Source: Gammaproteobacteria bacterium (GTDB taxonomy: Bacteria > Pseudomonadota > Gammaproteobacteria > Steroidobacterales > Steroidobacteraceae). Taken from it: 13,172 nt of DNA. The DNA lies in contig VBNY01000081.1 in NCBI GenBank assembly GCA_005877705.1, forward strand, positions 1-13,172, read 5' to 3'. The notes beneath the pieces are model-generated. The model saw only the letters and a list, made by a program, of their open reading frames with translations, did no database searches and had not been told where the DNA came from. The translations under genes and the position numbers were made by a program. This document shows positions 5,980-13,172 of this stretch, piece after piece (position 1 is the first letter of the stretch; every line of letters begins with the position of its first letter).

Positions 5980-6674
5980 CGGCCGCCGCCTGGTCGCCAG
6001 TGGAATTCGAGCAGCGGCTGCGCGACAAGGGGCGCGCGTATCACATCCACCACCCCTTCAATGTCATGTTGAATTCCGGCCAGGCGACAGCCGAGCAGAT
6101 TCGCGGCTGGGTGGCGAACCGCTTCTACTATCAGGTCAACATCCCGGTCAAGGATGCGGCGATCCTCGCCAACTGTGACGACCGGGCCGTGCGCCGCAAC
6201 TGGGTGCAGCGCATTCTCGATCACGACGGCCACGGCGACGATCCCGGCGGCATCGAATCCTGGCTGCGCCTGGCGCAGGCCGTGGGGTTGTCGCGTGACC
6301 AGGTGGAGAGTCTGAGCGATGTGCTGCCGGGCGTGCGCTTCGCGGTCGATGCGTATGTGAATTTCGCGCGCCGGGCGCCCTGGCCCGAGGCCGTCTGCGC
6401 GTCGCTGACCGAGCTGTTCGCGCCGGAAATCCACAAACAGCGCCTCGCCAGCTGGCCCGAGCATTATCCGTGGATTGAGCGCGCCGGGCTGCACTACTTC
6501 CAGAGCCGGGTCAGTCTGGCGCGCCGCGACGTCGAGTTCGGCCTCGCCGTGACGCTGGACCGCTTCAGAACGAGCGCCGAGCAGCTTCGCGCGCTCGACA
6601 TTCTGCAGTTCAAGCTCGACGTGCTGTGGCAGATGAACGATGCCATGGCGCTTCGTTATGGAGTGAATAAATGA
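5976..6674 (+). CDS. pqqC: Pyrroloquinoline-quinone synthase PqqC
   Basis: A 232-residue protein from GTG 5976, which overlaps the pqqB TGA by 4 bases. A longer frame exists upstream, but only inside pqqB. PqqC performs the last step, ring closure and eight-electron oxidation of the intermediate AHQQ to PQQ with O2 and no cofactor. Active-site residues known from the Klebsiella enzyme are all present, shifted by one: Y22/H23 (AYHIHHPF), H83 (LDHDG), H153 (EIHKQR), Y174 and R178 (HYFQSR), K213 (QFKLDVLW). The helical TenA-like fold and the length match the family. The stop overlaps pqqD as ATGA. Confidence 0.97.
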   Translation: MTAAAWSPVEFEQRLRDKGRAYHIHHPFNVMLNSGQATAEQIRGWVANRFYYQVNIPVKDAAILANCDDRAVRRNWVQRILDHDGHGDDPGGIESWLRLAQAVGLSRDQVESLSDVLPGVRFAVDAYVNFARRAPWPEAVCASLTELFAPEIHKQRLASWPEHYPWIERAGLHYFQSRVSLARRDVEFGLAVTLDRFRTSAEQLRALDILQFKLDVLWQMNDAMALRYGVNK

Positions 6675-6952
6675 GCGCCGCCGTCAGCGCCACAGCGAAA
6701 CCCGCGATCGCACACGGCCTGCGGCTGCAATGGGAGCCCGCGCAGGAGGCGCACGTGCTGCTCTATCCCGAAGGCATGGTCAAGCTCAACGGCAGCGCAG
6801 CCGCGATTCTCAGCCGCTGCGACGGCATCCGCACGCTCACGGACATCGTCGCCGATCTCGAGCGCAGTTACGGTGTCGCGGGATTGTCCGATGAGGTCGC
6901 CGCGTTCATCACGCTGGCAGTTGCAAAGTGCTGGCTGGAGATTCGCTCATGA
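6671..6952 (+). CDS. pqqD: PqqA-binding chaperone PqqD
   Basis: A 93-residue RiPP recognition element protein. An Ala-rich N-terminal tail of about 15 residues precedes the winged-helix-like core (LRLQWEPAQEAHVLLYPEGMVKLNGSAAAIL...CDGIRTLTDIVADL). The segment LLYPEGMVKLNGSAAAIL is highly characteristic of PqqD. It binds PqqA and docks it on PqqE. Its ATG overlaps the pqqC stop and its TGA overlaps the pqqE start, both as ATGA, so near-equimolar synthesis with its partners is expected. Confidence 0.96.
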   Translation: MSAAVSATAKPAIAHGLRLQWEPAQEAHVLLYPEGMVKLNGSAAAILSRCDGIRTLTDIVADLERSYGVAGLSDEVAAFITLAVAKCWLEIRS

Positions 6953-8118
6953 ACGCACGCATCGAAGCGCCGAGCTCCGCGGCGAGGCCCGGCCCGCCGT
7001 TGTGGCTGCTCCTGGAGCTCACCTACCGCTGCCCGCTGCACTGCGTGTTCTGCTACAACCCTACCGATTTCGCCAACACCGGCCAGGAGCTGGGGACGGA
7101 CGACTGGATCCGCGTACTGCGCGAGGCGCGCTCGCTCGGGGCGGTGCAACTCGGGTTGTCAGGCGGTGAGCCGCTCGCCAGAGAGGATCTCGAGCCGATC
7201 GTGGCGCAGGCGCATACGCTCGGCTTCTACATCAATCTCATCACCTCCGGCATCGGGATGACCGAGGCTCGCATCAAGGCGCTCAAATACGCCGGGCTCG
7301 ACCACATCCAGCTCTCGTTCCAGGACAGCACCCGGGAGCTGAACGATTTCCTGAGCAGCACGCGCACCTTCGAGCTGAAATCGCAAGTCGCCGCGCTGAT
7401 CCGCAAATACGATTACCCCATGGTGCTCAACGTGGTGCTGCACCGGCTCAACATCGACCACGTAGGCGAGATTCTCGAGATGGCGGAACGCATCGGCGCG
7501 CAATACGTGGAGCTCGCCAACACCCAGTATTACGGCTGGGCCTGGCTCAACCGCGATCGCCTGTTGCCCAGCCGCGAGCAGCTGCGCCGCGCGGAGCAGA
7601 CGCTGCAGCGGTTTCGGGCGCGGGTGGGCGAGAAGATCAAAGTGTTCTTCGTCGTGCCGGACTATTTCGAAACCCGACCCAAGGCCTGCATGAACGGCTT
7701 GGGCTCGGTCTTCCTGACCATCACCCCGGATGGCACCGCGCTACCGTGTCACGCTGCGCGCATGTTGCCGGGACTCACGTTTCCCAACGTGCGTGAGGCG
7801 AGCGTGCAGGCCATCTGGTACGACTCGCAGGGATTCAATCACTTTCGCGGCGATGGCTGGATGAAGGAGCCGTGCCGGAGCTGTCCGGAGAAGACCCGCG
7901 ATTTCGGCGGGTGCCGCTGCCAGGCCTACCTGCTCACCGGCGATGCGGCGAATGCGGATCCGGTCTGCGATCTGTCTCCGCACCACCATCTCGTGACCGA
8001 GGCCGTCGAGCGCGCCGCCCACAGCGGTGCCGGCAGCGCGCGCAAGCCGAACGAGAAGGTGCTGTTGTTCCGCGATCACCGCAGCTCCATTCCCGTGACT
8101 ACCCTGCAACCGGACTAG
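6949..8118 (+). CDS. pqqE: Radical SAM PqqA cross-linking enzyme PqqE
   Basis: A 389-residue radical SAM enzyme, normal length. C28, C32 and C35 in YRCPLHCVFCYN ligate the SAM-binding [4Fe-4S] cluster, and GLSGGEPLAREDL is the downstream GGEP motif. The C-terminal SPASM region carries the auxiliary-cluster cysteines (GTALPCHAARM, CRSCPEKTRDFGGCRCQA, DPVCDLSPHHH). It makes the C-C bond between Glu16 and Tyr20 of PqqA. I chose the ATG overlapping the pqqD stop; an in-frame ATG at 6928 would extend into pqqD. It is the last gene of the operon: no pqqF or pqqG protease gene follows, so precursor cleavage must be supplied from elsewhere. Its TAG stop shares the palindrome CTAG with the stop of the next, convergent gene. 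Confidence 0.97.
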   Translation: MNARIEAPSSAARPGPPLWLLLELTYRCPLHCVFCYNPTDFANTGQELGTDDWIRVLREARSLGAVQLGLSGGEPLAREDLEPIVAQAHTLGFYINLITSGIGMTEARIKALKYAGLDHIQLSFQDSTRELNDFLSSTRTFELKSQVAALIRKYDYPMVLNVVLHRLNIDHVGEILEMAERIGAQYVELANTQYYGWAWLNRDRLLPSREQLRRAEQTLQRFRARVGEKIKVFFVVPDYFETRPKACMNGLGSVFLTITPDGTALPCHAARMLPGLTFPNVREASVQAIWYDSQGFNHFRGDGWMKEPCRSCPEKTRDFGGCRCQAYLLTGDAANADPVCDLSPHHHLVTEAVERAAHSGAGSARKPNEKVLLFRDHRSSIPVTTLQPD

Positions 8119-8615
8119 CGCTCGTGCTCGCCGCGCGATGCCTCGTCGCTTGAGATCACGTAGGTGCCGCTTGCGCAGGACTTGACTCCTTGCGCAGCGT
8201 GCCGCGTCCAGTCATCGATCGTCAGCAGCGTCAACCAGATCTCGCCGCTCCATGCCGGCGCCCCGTTGCGGCTGCCGACAGCGACCCAGCGGACGGGTTC
8301 CGCGCACAATCGCTGTGCCGCGATATTCTGTTTGAAGTACTTGTCGGCGTTCTTCACGCGGTACACGGACGCGCTGGACAGATCGCTCCCTTCCATCTCC
8401 GGCATTCGGCCGGCGTACTGCAGCTTCATCTCCCCTGTGAGGGCTGCCAGCCGCAGGTGCTTGTCGTCGAGCTCCAGCTTGCCCCATGCGTGCATCGCGC
8501 TACTAACCGGCAGGTAGCGCTGTGTTGGAAATCTTGCACGTGAAGTCGCGCACGCGTGCACGCTCAACACTGCCATGCTGCACAGTGCTGCCAGCCGCAA
8601 CCGTCTGACTGTCAT
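8115..8615 (-). CDS. Small secreted or lipoprotein-like protein, unknown function
   Basis: A 166-residue protein from ATG 8615. AAGGAG lies 9 nt upstream, and 6 nt from an alternative in-frame GTG at 8618. The N-terminus MTVRRLRLAALCSMAVLSVHAC has a basic n-region and a hydrophobic core, then a cysteine that could be lipidated, although VHAC is a poor lipobox because of the His at -2. The rest is soluble-looking, with a WxA/WSGEIWLTLLTIDDW stretch and two further cysteines (RLCAEP, KSCASG). No family recognised. It is convergent with pqqE, overlapping by CTAG, and divergent from the deformylase gene, so no functional link to PQQ synthesis can be claimed. Confidence 0.72.
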   Translation of the reverse strand: MTVRRLRLAALCSMAVLSVHACATSRARFPTQRYLPVSSAMHAWGKLELDDKHLRLAALTGEMKLQYAGRMPEMEGSDLSSASVYRVKNADKYFKQNIAAQRLCAEPVRWVAVGSRNGAPAWSGEIWLTLLTIDDWTRHAAQGVKSCASGTYVISSDEASRGEHER

Positions 8616-8664
8616 CACCTCAGGCTCCTTGCAGGGAAAGCGCGGCCACCGCTAGAGTGAGCGC

Positions 8665-9195
8665 GTGGCCATTCGACTGGTATTGAAGATGGGAGATCCG
8701 CTGCTGAGGCAAGTGGCTGTTCCCGTGGCGCGTTTCGACAGCGAGCTCGAGGCGCTGATCTCGGACATGGACGACACCATGCGCGCGCTCGCCGGCGCGG
8801 GCCTCGCCGCACCCCAGATCGGAGTGGGTCTGCGAGTCGTCATCTTCGAGCTGCAAACGAACCCGCGCTACCCAGACGTAGCTCCCGTGCCCTACACCGT
8901 GCTCGTGAACCCAGTGCTCACGCCGCTCGACGATGCGGAAGAGGAGGGCTGGGAAGGATGTCTGTCGGTGCCGGGAATGCGCGGGCTCGTGCCGCGCTTG
9001 CGCCGCCTGCGCTATCAGGGTTTCGACCGGCACGGCGTGCCCATCGATCGCACGGTCGAGGGCTTTCATGCGCGCGTTGTCCAGCACGAAGTCGATCACC
9101 TCAATGGAATTCTGTTTCCGCAGCGCGTGCGCGACCTGCGCAACTTCGGATTTGAAGATGCCCTCGCGGGGCAGATGACGCCCATGCCTGATTAG
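8665..9195 (+). CDS. def: Peptide deformylase
   Basis: A 176-residue protein from GTG 8665. It removes the N-formyl group from the initiator methionine of nascent proteins, using a bound Fe2+ or Zn2+. All three family motifs are present: GAGLAAPQIG (44-53), EGCLSVPG (97-104, metal ligand C99) and QHEVDHLNG (140-148, ligands H141 and H145, catalytic E142). The gene is not next to fmt (methionyl-tRNA formyltransferase), and the variant GAGLAAPQ plus PGMRGLVPR resembles secondary deformylase paralogues; a second, fmt-linked copy elsewhere is therefore possible. Its stop is one base from that of the convergent acetyltransferase gene. Confidence 0.95.
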   Translation: MAIRLVLKMGDPLLRQVAVPVARFDSELEALISDMDDTMRALAGAGLAAPQIGVGLRVVIFELQTNPRYPDVAPVPYTVLVNPVLTPLDDAEEEGWEGCLSVPGMRGLVPRLRRLRYQGFDRHGVPIDRTVEGFHARVVQHEVDHLNGILFPQRVRDLRNFGFEDALAGQMTPMPD

Positions 9196-9196
9196 G

Positions 9197-9694
9197 CTAC
9201 GGCGCCCACTGCCAGATGCCAGGGATTGCCCCACGGCCGGTGCGCACGTCGCGGCTCATTACGATCGCAGGCTCAACGCCCTGGTAGTAGCCTGGGAGAC
9301 GTTCCAGCTCGAGGTATCCGAGCGCCGAATAGAATGCGTAGGCGGCTTCGTTGGTTGCGCGCAGCTCGAGGCCGATGATGAACGTGCCCGCGGTCAGCGC
9401 GGTTTCTTCGAGCCAGTTCATCAGACGCCGAGCGACGCCGCGGCGACGGTGCGCAGGCTCGACAGCGAGCAGATTCAGGTGCGCGACGTTATCGGCATAA
9501 CGCATGATGCCGAACCCGGCGACCCCGCCCGCCGCTTTCGCAGTGAGCACGACGCTGTCCGGGTGCCGCACGTGCCAGGTGATGCGCGCTGCGGACCAGG
9601 CGGGTCTCAGTCCCGCTTCCACGAACTCCTGCGACATCGCCGCGAGGCGCGCAGCGTCCGCGATTCGGGCCGGTTGCAGACTGTAGTGGTCCAT
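9197..9694 (-). CDS. GNAT-family N-acetyltransferase (RimI-like)
   Basis: A 165-residue protein. The acetyl-CoA binding motif A is clear: LNLLAVEPAHRRRGVARRLM, with the pyrophosphate loop RRRGVA at 83-88. It is followed by LELRATNEAAYAFYSALGY, motif B of the RimI-type subfamily that acetylates protein N-termini or small amines. Substrate not predictable. It lies 5 bp behind the YebC gene on the same strand and is probably cotranscribed with it. The last 15 residues (GRGAIPGIWQWAP) extend past the usual fold. Confidence 0.88.
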   Translation of the reverse strand: MDHYSLQPARIADAARLAAMSQEFVEAGLRPAWSAARITWHVRHPDSVVLTAKAAGGVAGFGIMRYADNVAHLNLLAVEPAHRRRGVARRLMNWLEETALTAGTFIIGLELRATNEAAYAFYSALGYLELERLPGYYQGVEPAIVMSRDVRTGRGAIPGIWQWAP

Positions 9695-9699
9695 GACTT

Positions 9700-10422
9700 C
9701 TAGCCGAGCGTGTGGAACACCTTCTGAACGTCCTCGTCCTGTTCGAGCTTGTCGATCACGGTGAGGACTTCTGTGGCCTGCTCCTCGGGCAGCTCGCTCG
9801 GGACGGTGCAGATGTACTCGTGCTCGGCCGAGACCGGTGTGATGGCGCGGGCCTCGAGCGCTTCCTGCAGTTTGCCGAAGTCGGCGAATGCGCAGCGGAT
9901 GACGAGCTGCGGCTCGCCCTTCTCATCCGTGCTCTCGCCCATCTCCTCGAGGCCGTGGTCGATGAGGTACAGCTCGAGGTCGTCCTGGTCGATGCCGGCG
10001 GGATGCAGGCGGAACACGCCCATCTTCTTGAAGAGGAAGCTGACGCTGCCGTTGGTGGCGAGGTTGCCGCCGCCTTTGGTGATGATGTTGCGGACGGCCG
10101 CCACGGTGCGCGTCGGGTTATCCGTCGCGGTCTCGACGAGCAGCGCGACTCCGTGAGGCGCGTAGCCCTCATACAGCACCTGCTGATAGTTGGCGGCGTC
10201 GCGGCCCGATGCGCGCTTGATGGCCGCCTCGATCTTGTCCTTCGGCATGTTGACCGCGCGCGCGTTCTGGATCATGCGGCGCAGCGTCGGGTTCGAAGCA
10301 GGATCCGCTCCCGCGGACTTCACGGCAATGGTGATGTCCTTCGCGATGCGGGCGAATTGCTTCGCCATGCGGTTCCACCGCGCGAACATCGTGTGCTTTC
10401 TGACTTCGAAAATGCGTCCCAC
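9700..10422 (-). CDS. YebC/PmpR-family protein
   Basis: A 240-residue protein from GTG 10422. The N-terminus MGRIFEVRKHTMFARWNRMAKQF is the alternative YebC start sequence, typical of the second YebC subgroup rather than E. coli YebC. ASNPTLRRMIQNARAVNMPKDKIEAAIKRA, YEGYAPHGVALLVE and TDNPTRTVAAVRNIITKGGGNL are the classic family blocks, covering the three-domain fold to the end. Family members have been described as DNA-binding regulators (PmpR) and, more recently, as factors helping ribosomes through difficult proline-rich stretches; the two roles cannot be separated here. It is first gene of a pair with the acetyltransferase. A perfect 7-bp hairpin lies 23 bp upstream. Confidence 0.94.
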   Translation of the reverse strand: MGRIFEVRKHTMFARWNRMAKQFARIAKDITIAVKSAGADPASNPTLRRMIQNARAVNMPKDKIEAAIKRASGRDAANYQQVLYEGYAPHGVALLVETATDNPTRTVAAVRNIITKGGGNLATNGSVSFLFKKMGVFRLHPAGIDQDDLELYLIDHGLEEMGESTDEKGEPQLVIRCAFADFGKLQEALEARAITPVSAEHEYICTVPSELPEEQATEVLTVIDKLEQDEDVQKVFHTLG

Positions 10423-10444
10423 GGTCCGAATGGTGCCCTAAGGG

Positions 10445-10461
10445 ACTTGGCTGCGCCAAGT
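10445..10461. other. Perfect hairpin upstream of the yebC-type gene
   Basis: ACTTGGC-TGC-GCCAAGT has a 7-bp stem and a 3-nt loop. It sits 23 bp before the GTG start, in the 5' leader or promoter of the gene. It could act as an operator or leader structure; no poly-U follows. The rest of 10423-10653 shows only one further hairpin and no gene. Confidence 0.4.
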
Positions 10462-10621
10462 GCGGCGCCGCCGGAACCGGCATGCTATTCGCGGGGAGTC
10501 GCTCTAGGCCAAATAGCGATGCCCAATGCTGTATGGTTCCGCAGCACGGCAGAGCCACTTGGCGGCACAGGAAGTCACGCCTTTTCCCCGCGAGCCGAAC
10601 GAATCACAAGGCGCGCTCGCC

Positions 10622-10642
10622 GAAATGGCCGCAGGCCATTTC
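10622..10642 (-). terminator. Hairpin behind the desaturase gene, possible terminator
   Basis: GAAATGGCC-GCA-GGCCATTTC is a perfect 9-bp stem starting 11 bp past the desaturase stop on the minus strand. There is no U-run after it, but a short T-stretch (TTTTATT) precedes it. It is therefore a weak intrinsic terminator at best, or an mRNA 3'-end stabiliser. Confidence 0.45.
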
Positions 10643-10653
10643 AGCCAATAAAA

Positions 10654-11796
10654 CTATGCCAACTGTGCTTGCAGCACTCGCAGGCGTCGCCGTTGCAGCC
10701 GCAGCCCCTGCTCGATCTCCTTCAGCTTCTGCTGCAAGCTCGCGTGCTCCCAGTGCCGGATGACGGCGCGCTTCTTTTCCTCGAGCCACTGGTCCTTGAC
10801 CCGCGCCCAGTCGGCGACTGCGGCGAGGAAGCTTTCATATTCGTGGGCAATGCGCTGGCGCAGTTGCTCGACGTGTGAATGGCCGGCGGCCGGCAGCTTG
10901 GCGAGCTTCTCCTGCGCGCGCGTGAACTGCATGGCCAACAGGGCGCGCTGCACCTGGAACAAGGGCGTGCGCTTGAGGCGGCGCGTCAGCCCCACGAGCT
11001 GCAGGCTCGCGATGAGCCACTTGGTCGGATCCCACTGCCACCAGCGCACGCCGTTGCGATAGTCGTGCGCGAAGATGTGGTGGAAGTTGTGGTAGCCCTC
11101 GCCGTAGGTGATGACCGCGAGAACGGGGTTGTCGCGCGCCGTATTCTGTTCCGTGTAGGGCCGGCTCCCCCACATGTGGGCGAGCGAGTTGATGAAGAAA
11201 GTGACGTGATGGCTCCACACGAGCCGCAGCACGCCCGCGAGGATGAAGGTGCCCCACAGGTCTCCGACGAGCCAGCCCGCGGCGAGCGGCAGGCCGACAT
11301 TGGTCGCGATCGCGAGCGGCACGTAATAGCGGTGCTGAAACGCCAGCAGCGGATCGCGCCGCAGGTCGGGGATGTTGGTGAAGTTCGGCTTGCCGCTCGG
11401 ATACTCGCGCAGCATCCAACCGATGTGCGCGAACCAGAAGCCGCGCCGCACGGAGTACGGGTCGAGGTCGACGTCGTCCACGTTGAGATGGTGGGTACGG
11501 TGACCGCTGCACCAGGCGAGCGCGCTGTTCTGCAAGGCCATGCTGCCGAAGACCATATAGAAGAGTCGCAGGGTCCAGTGCGCCTCGTACGTGCGATGAG
11601 CCCACAGCCGGTGGTAGCCGCCGGTGATCGAGATGCCATTGGCGATCAGGAAGAAGGCGAAGAAACCCCAGGCCCCGGCCGAGAAGCCAGACTTCAGGCC
11701 GTACCACGGGACCAGCACTACGGCTGAGAGAAACGTCAGCAAAAACAATAAGGTAGTGGTCCAGTTGCGCGGGGGTTTCTGCTCGGTTGCGGGCAT
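10654..11796 (-). CDS. Membrane acyl-CoA/acyl-lipid desaturase (delta-9 type)
   Basis: A 380-residue di-iron desaturase that puts a double bond into a saturated acyl chain, using O2 and an electron donor. The three histidine boxes are intact: HRLWAH (62-67), HRTHH (99-103) and HNFHH (236-240), with a further ligand region at NSLAHMWG. Hydrophobic segments at about 13-31, 41-58, 156-175 and 183-203 give the usual two membrane hairpins. GEGYHNFHHIFAHDYRNGVRWWQWDPTKW is typical of stearoyl-CoA desaturases. Residues from about 285 to 380 form a charged, helix-rich, probably coiled-coil tail (EKKRAVIRHWEHASLQQKLK...LRLQRRRLRVLQAQLA) beyond the catalytic core. ATG 11796 has AAGG 6 nt upstream. It appears monocistronic. 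Confidence 0.94.
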   Translation of the reverse strand: MPATEQKPPRNWTTTLLFLLTFLSAVVLVPWYGLKSGFSAGAWGFFAFFLIANGISITGGYHRLWAHRTYEAHWTLRLFYMVFGSMALQNSALAWCSGHRTHHLNVDDVDLDPYSVRRGFWFAHIGWMLREYPSGKPNFTNIPDLRRDPLLAFQHRYYVPLAIATNVGLPLAAGWLVGDLWGTFILAGVLRLVWSHHVTFFINSLAHMWGSRPYTEQNTARDNPVLAVITYGEGYHNFHHIFAHDYRNGVRWWQWDPTKWLIASLQLVGLTRRLKRTPLFQVQRALLAMQFTRAQEKLAKLPAAGHSHVEQLRQRIAHEYESFLAAVADWARVKDQWLEEKKRAVIRHWEHASLQQKLKEIEQGLRLQRRRLRVLQAQLA

Positions 11797-11946
11797 GCGA
11801 TACCTTGGGTGGAAACAAAGGGTTTCTGTAACCTAGCACGTCCGGCGCGGCTCTGCGGGACTTGCGCGGTCAGGGGCCTGCACTCAAGCCAGGACTGTGA
11901 CGTCGTACAGCGGGGCCCTCAGCGGTACCGAGGGATGCGCGAGCCG

Positions 11947-11969
11947 TTGCCGCCCCGTAAGGGCGGCAA
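11947..11969 (-). terminator. Strong GC hairpin behind the small lipoprotein gene
   Basis: TTGCCGCCC-CGTAA-GGGCGGCAA is a perfect 9-bp stem with a 5-nt loop, about 34 bp past the lipoprotein stop on the minus strand and upstream of the desaturase. It lacks a U-tract, so Rho-independent termination is uncertain. The rest of 11797-12002 contains no gene that I can support. Confidence 0.45.
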
Positions 11970-12002
11970 GGGTCACGGAAGGTCAAATACGGTCGCGCAG
12001 CG

Positions 12003-12446
12003 TCAGACCGGGTCGTGCTTCTCAAATCCGACAGCGCCGCCTTCAGTGCAGGAGACTTCCACGCGTTCACTGCGGGTCGCTGTGTAGGCCATCTCCAGCA
12101 GCTGATCGGCGGGAACCGATGCGCTGTGGTCGTAGCGTAGCAGGCGGCCGTCGGGCATGGTCAGATAGACCGCAACAACGAGATTGCACTGTGTGACGAC
12201 GACGGACGTGAGAGGGTGACCCTGCACCGCAGGCGCGTCCTTCTCCAGGGGAACTTCGGTCACATGCGCGATGCGCATCACATCCGCAGCGCAAGCGGGT
12301 CCCGCGCACGAGCCGCCTTCCGCGGTATCGGTGGACGATTCGACCGCCGCTGCCGGAGAAGTCTGCACGGCCTGGCGTGAGACGGCGCATCCCTGCGAAA
12401 GTGAAGCCGCGATGATGACCGCAAGGCATGACATCAGCCGATTCAT
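12003..12446 (-). CDS. Small outer-membrane-type lipoprotein, unknown function
   Basis: A 147-residue protein from ATG 12446, with GAGG 9 nt upstream. The N-terminus MNRLMSCLAVIIAASLSQGC is a lipoprotein signal with cleavage before the Cys of LSQGC; Ala at +2 (CAVS) favours outer-membrane sorting. A Ser/Ala/Thr-rich linker with a CAGPAC pair precedes a compact domain (VTQCNLVVAVYLTMPDGRLLRYDHS...) with another cysteine near the C-terminus (VSCTEGG). No family recognised. A longer reading from 12632 would place 62 residues before the signal peptide and is rejected. It is divergent from the beta-propeller gene with a 403-bp gap. Confidence 0.78.
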   Translation of the reverse strand: MNRLMSCLAVIIAASLSQGCAVSRQAVQTSPAAAVESSTDTAEGGSCAGPACAADVMRIAHVTEVPLEKDAPAVQGHPLTSVVVTQCNLVVAVYLTMPDGRLLRYDHSASVPADQLLEMAYTATRSERVEVSCTEGGAVGFEKHDPV

Positions 12447-12849
12447 CTTAAGGATCCTCAAGTGCACAGAAGTTGTGCTGCTGGGATCTACGCTGCAAGG
12501 CCGATGCCAGTGCTGCCAGCAAGGTGTGATCCGCATCCAAGTTCTTGATTTTAAGGCTGGGATAGGCGCTTTCGGCGGGTGTGGGCACCAAAATAGTGCT
12601 GCTCCAGGCGTCATTGGCCCGATGGTGAGCAAGCCGGCCCGCCGACCGCGCGAGGGGCTGTATGAATTCTCGACGCGTTTTGACTACTTATGTCGACTCG
12701 CGACGTCCTCGCACAGAGCTGTTCAGAGGACGGAACACAGAGAACCTGATTGGAACAGTCGGTCGCGACACGGGCAGGGGAGTCGCGCATGTCCTCTTCC
12801 GCACGGAGATATGCTCGCGCGCATCTGCCGAAAAGGTAATGGATCGCGC
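12447..12849. other. 403-bp divergent intergenic region without a supported gene
   Basis: This region lies between the lipoprotein start and the propeller start and must hold promoters for both. I see no convincing sigma-70 or sigma-54 boxes and no long inverted repeat. The propeller frame stays open without a stop from at least 12601 (in-frame ATGs at 12622 and 12811), but the upstream translation is Arg-rich and low in hydrophobic residues, unlike a real protein start. A small ORF at 12662-12907 has no recognisable content. Confidence 0.5.
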
Positions 12850-13172
12850 ATGCACCACATTGATGGCCTTTCGGATAAGCCTCCCGGGCGACGCGTCGGC
12901 TGGTTAGTGACTGTGATCGTGCTGTCCTGCTTGCCCCTCTGCGCCCAGGCGGGGCGGGCCTACGTGTCCAACGAAGACGGCGAGAGTGTCACCGTGATCG
13001 ACACGCAGCGCGCTGAAGCCATTGCGACGATTCCGGTCGGCAAGCGGCCGCGGGGCCTGAAGCTGGGCCGCAACGGGTCACTCCTGTACGTGGCAGTGAG
13101 CGGCTTGCCGAAGTGCCCGCCGTCCGTGCCTGATGCGGAGTGCGCGAAGCTAAAGCGGGACTTGCAGGCCGA
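12850..13172 (+). CDS. Exported YVTN beta-propeller protein (PQQ-catabolism-associated type), 5' part
   Basis: The frame runs off the right edge after 107 complete codons. From ATG 12850 the sequence has a basic n-region (KPPGRR), a hydrophobic core (GWLVTVIVLSCLPLCAQA) and a likely cleavage site before GRAYVSN, so it is exported. The first propeller blade, AYVSNEDGESVTVIDTQRA followed by AIATIPVGKRPRGLKL, is the YVTN-type repeat and closely recalls the family named 'PQQ-dependent catabolism-associated beta-propeller', which sits with PQQ-dependent dehydrogenase and ABC-exporter genes. AAAGG is 13 nt upstream, a long spacing, so the start is not certain; ATG 12811 is the alternative. A cysteine-containing insertion follows blade one (KCPPSVPDAECAK). 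The location near pqqABCDE supports the assignment. Confidence 0.82.
   Translation, partial: MHHIDGLSDKPPGRRVGWLVTVIVLSCLPLCAQAGRAYVSNEDGESVTVIDTQRAEAIATIPVGKRPRGLKLGRNGSLLYVAVSGLPKCPPSVPDAECAKLKRDLQA

Noticed and set aside
9712..10878. 388-residue plus-strand frame opposite the YebC gene
   Set aside because: The opposite strand encodes YebC with clear family blocks. This frame is Leu/Asp/Val-rich low-information sequence running on into intergenic DNA.
10879..11727. 282-residue plus-strand frame opposite the desaturase
   Set aside because: It is antisense to a gene with all three histidine boxes; the His/Glu/Val-rich translation comes from complementing the real codons.
11947..11969. Classical Rho-independent terminator call with high confidence
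   Set aside because: The stem is strong but no run of T follows on either strand, so it is listed only as a possible terminator.

Overview
The window is GC-rich, densely coded bacterial DNA. PqqA ends in the usual E-x3-Y motif and the tightly overlapping pqqBCDE order is typical of Proteobacteria. Together with the desaturase, YebC and deformylase genes this suggests a gammaproteobacterium, perhaps of a Steroidobacter- or Xanthomonadales-like group; that placement is inference, since no rRNA or taxonomic marker is present.

Layout. (1) 2-934: C-terminal part of a divergent aromatic amino acid lyase (HAL/PAL fold), running in from the left edge. (2) 933-2750: a rearranged stretch. It holds a 67-bp perfect copy of the 3' end of the response regulator gene, a nested tandem duplication of the 3' end of a secreted HEYAE protein gene, the intact secreted protein gene itself (minus strand), an 18-bp palindrome, and a decayed, internally deleted copy of the lyase gene. 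(3) 2688-4666, minus strand: histidine kinase and NarL/LuxR-type response regulator, overlapping by ATGA. (4) 4913-8118, plus strand: a complete pyrroloquinoline quinone (PQQ) biosynthesis operon pqqA-B-C-D-E, divergent from the two-component genes, with TCATGA inverted repeats in the shared upstream region. (5) 8115-11796: a small secreted or lipoprotein gene (minus), peptide deformylase (plus), a GNAT acetyltransferase and YebC/PmpR-family protein (minus), and a membrane fatty acyl desaturase with a long coiled-coil-like tail (minus). (6) 12003-12446: a small lipoprotein (minus). From 12850 to the right edge: the start of an exported YVTN-type beta-propeller resembling the 'PQQ-dependent catabolism-associated' propeller family.

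How it works together. PqqA is the peptide precursor. PqqD presents it to the radical-SAM enzyme PqqE, which cross-links Glu16 and Tyr20; PqqB hydroxylates an intermediate and PqqC closes and oxidises the ring to give PQQ. The kinase has a periplasmic sensor region reminiscent of MoxY-type regulators of methylotrophy, so the pair plausibly controls the pqq operon and/or a PQQ-dependent alcohol dehydrogenase outside the window. The propeller at the right edge supports a PQQ-dependent periplasmic oxidation locus continuing beyond 13172.

The most unusual part is not the pqq operon, which is canonical, but the 0.9-2.75 kb region. There a gene segment is bracketed by a direct repeat of the response regulator's 3' end, and three duplications of different ages are visible.
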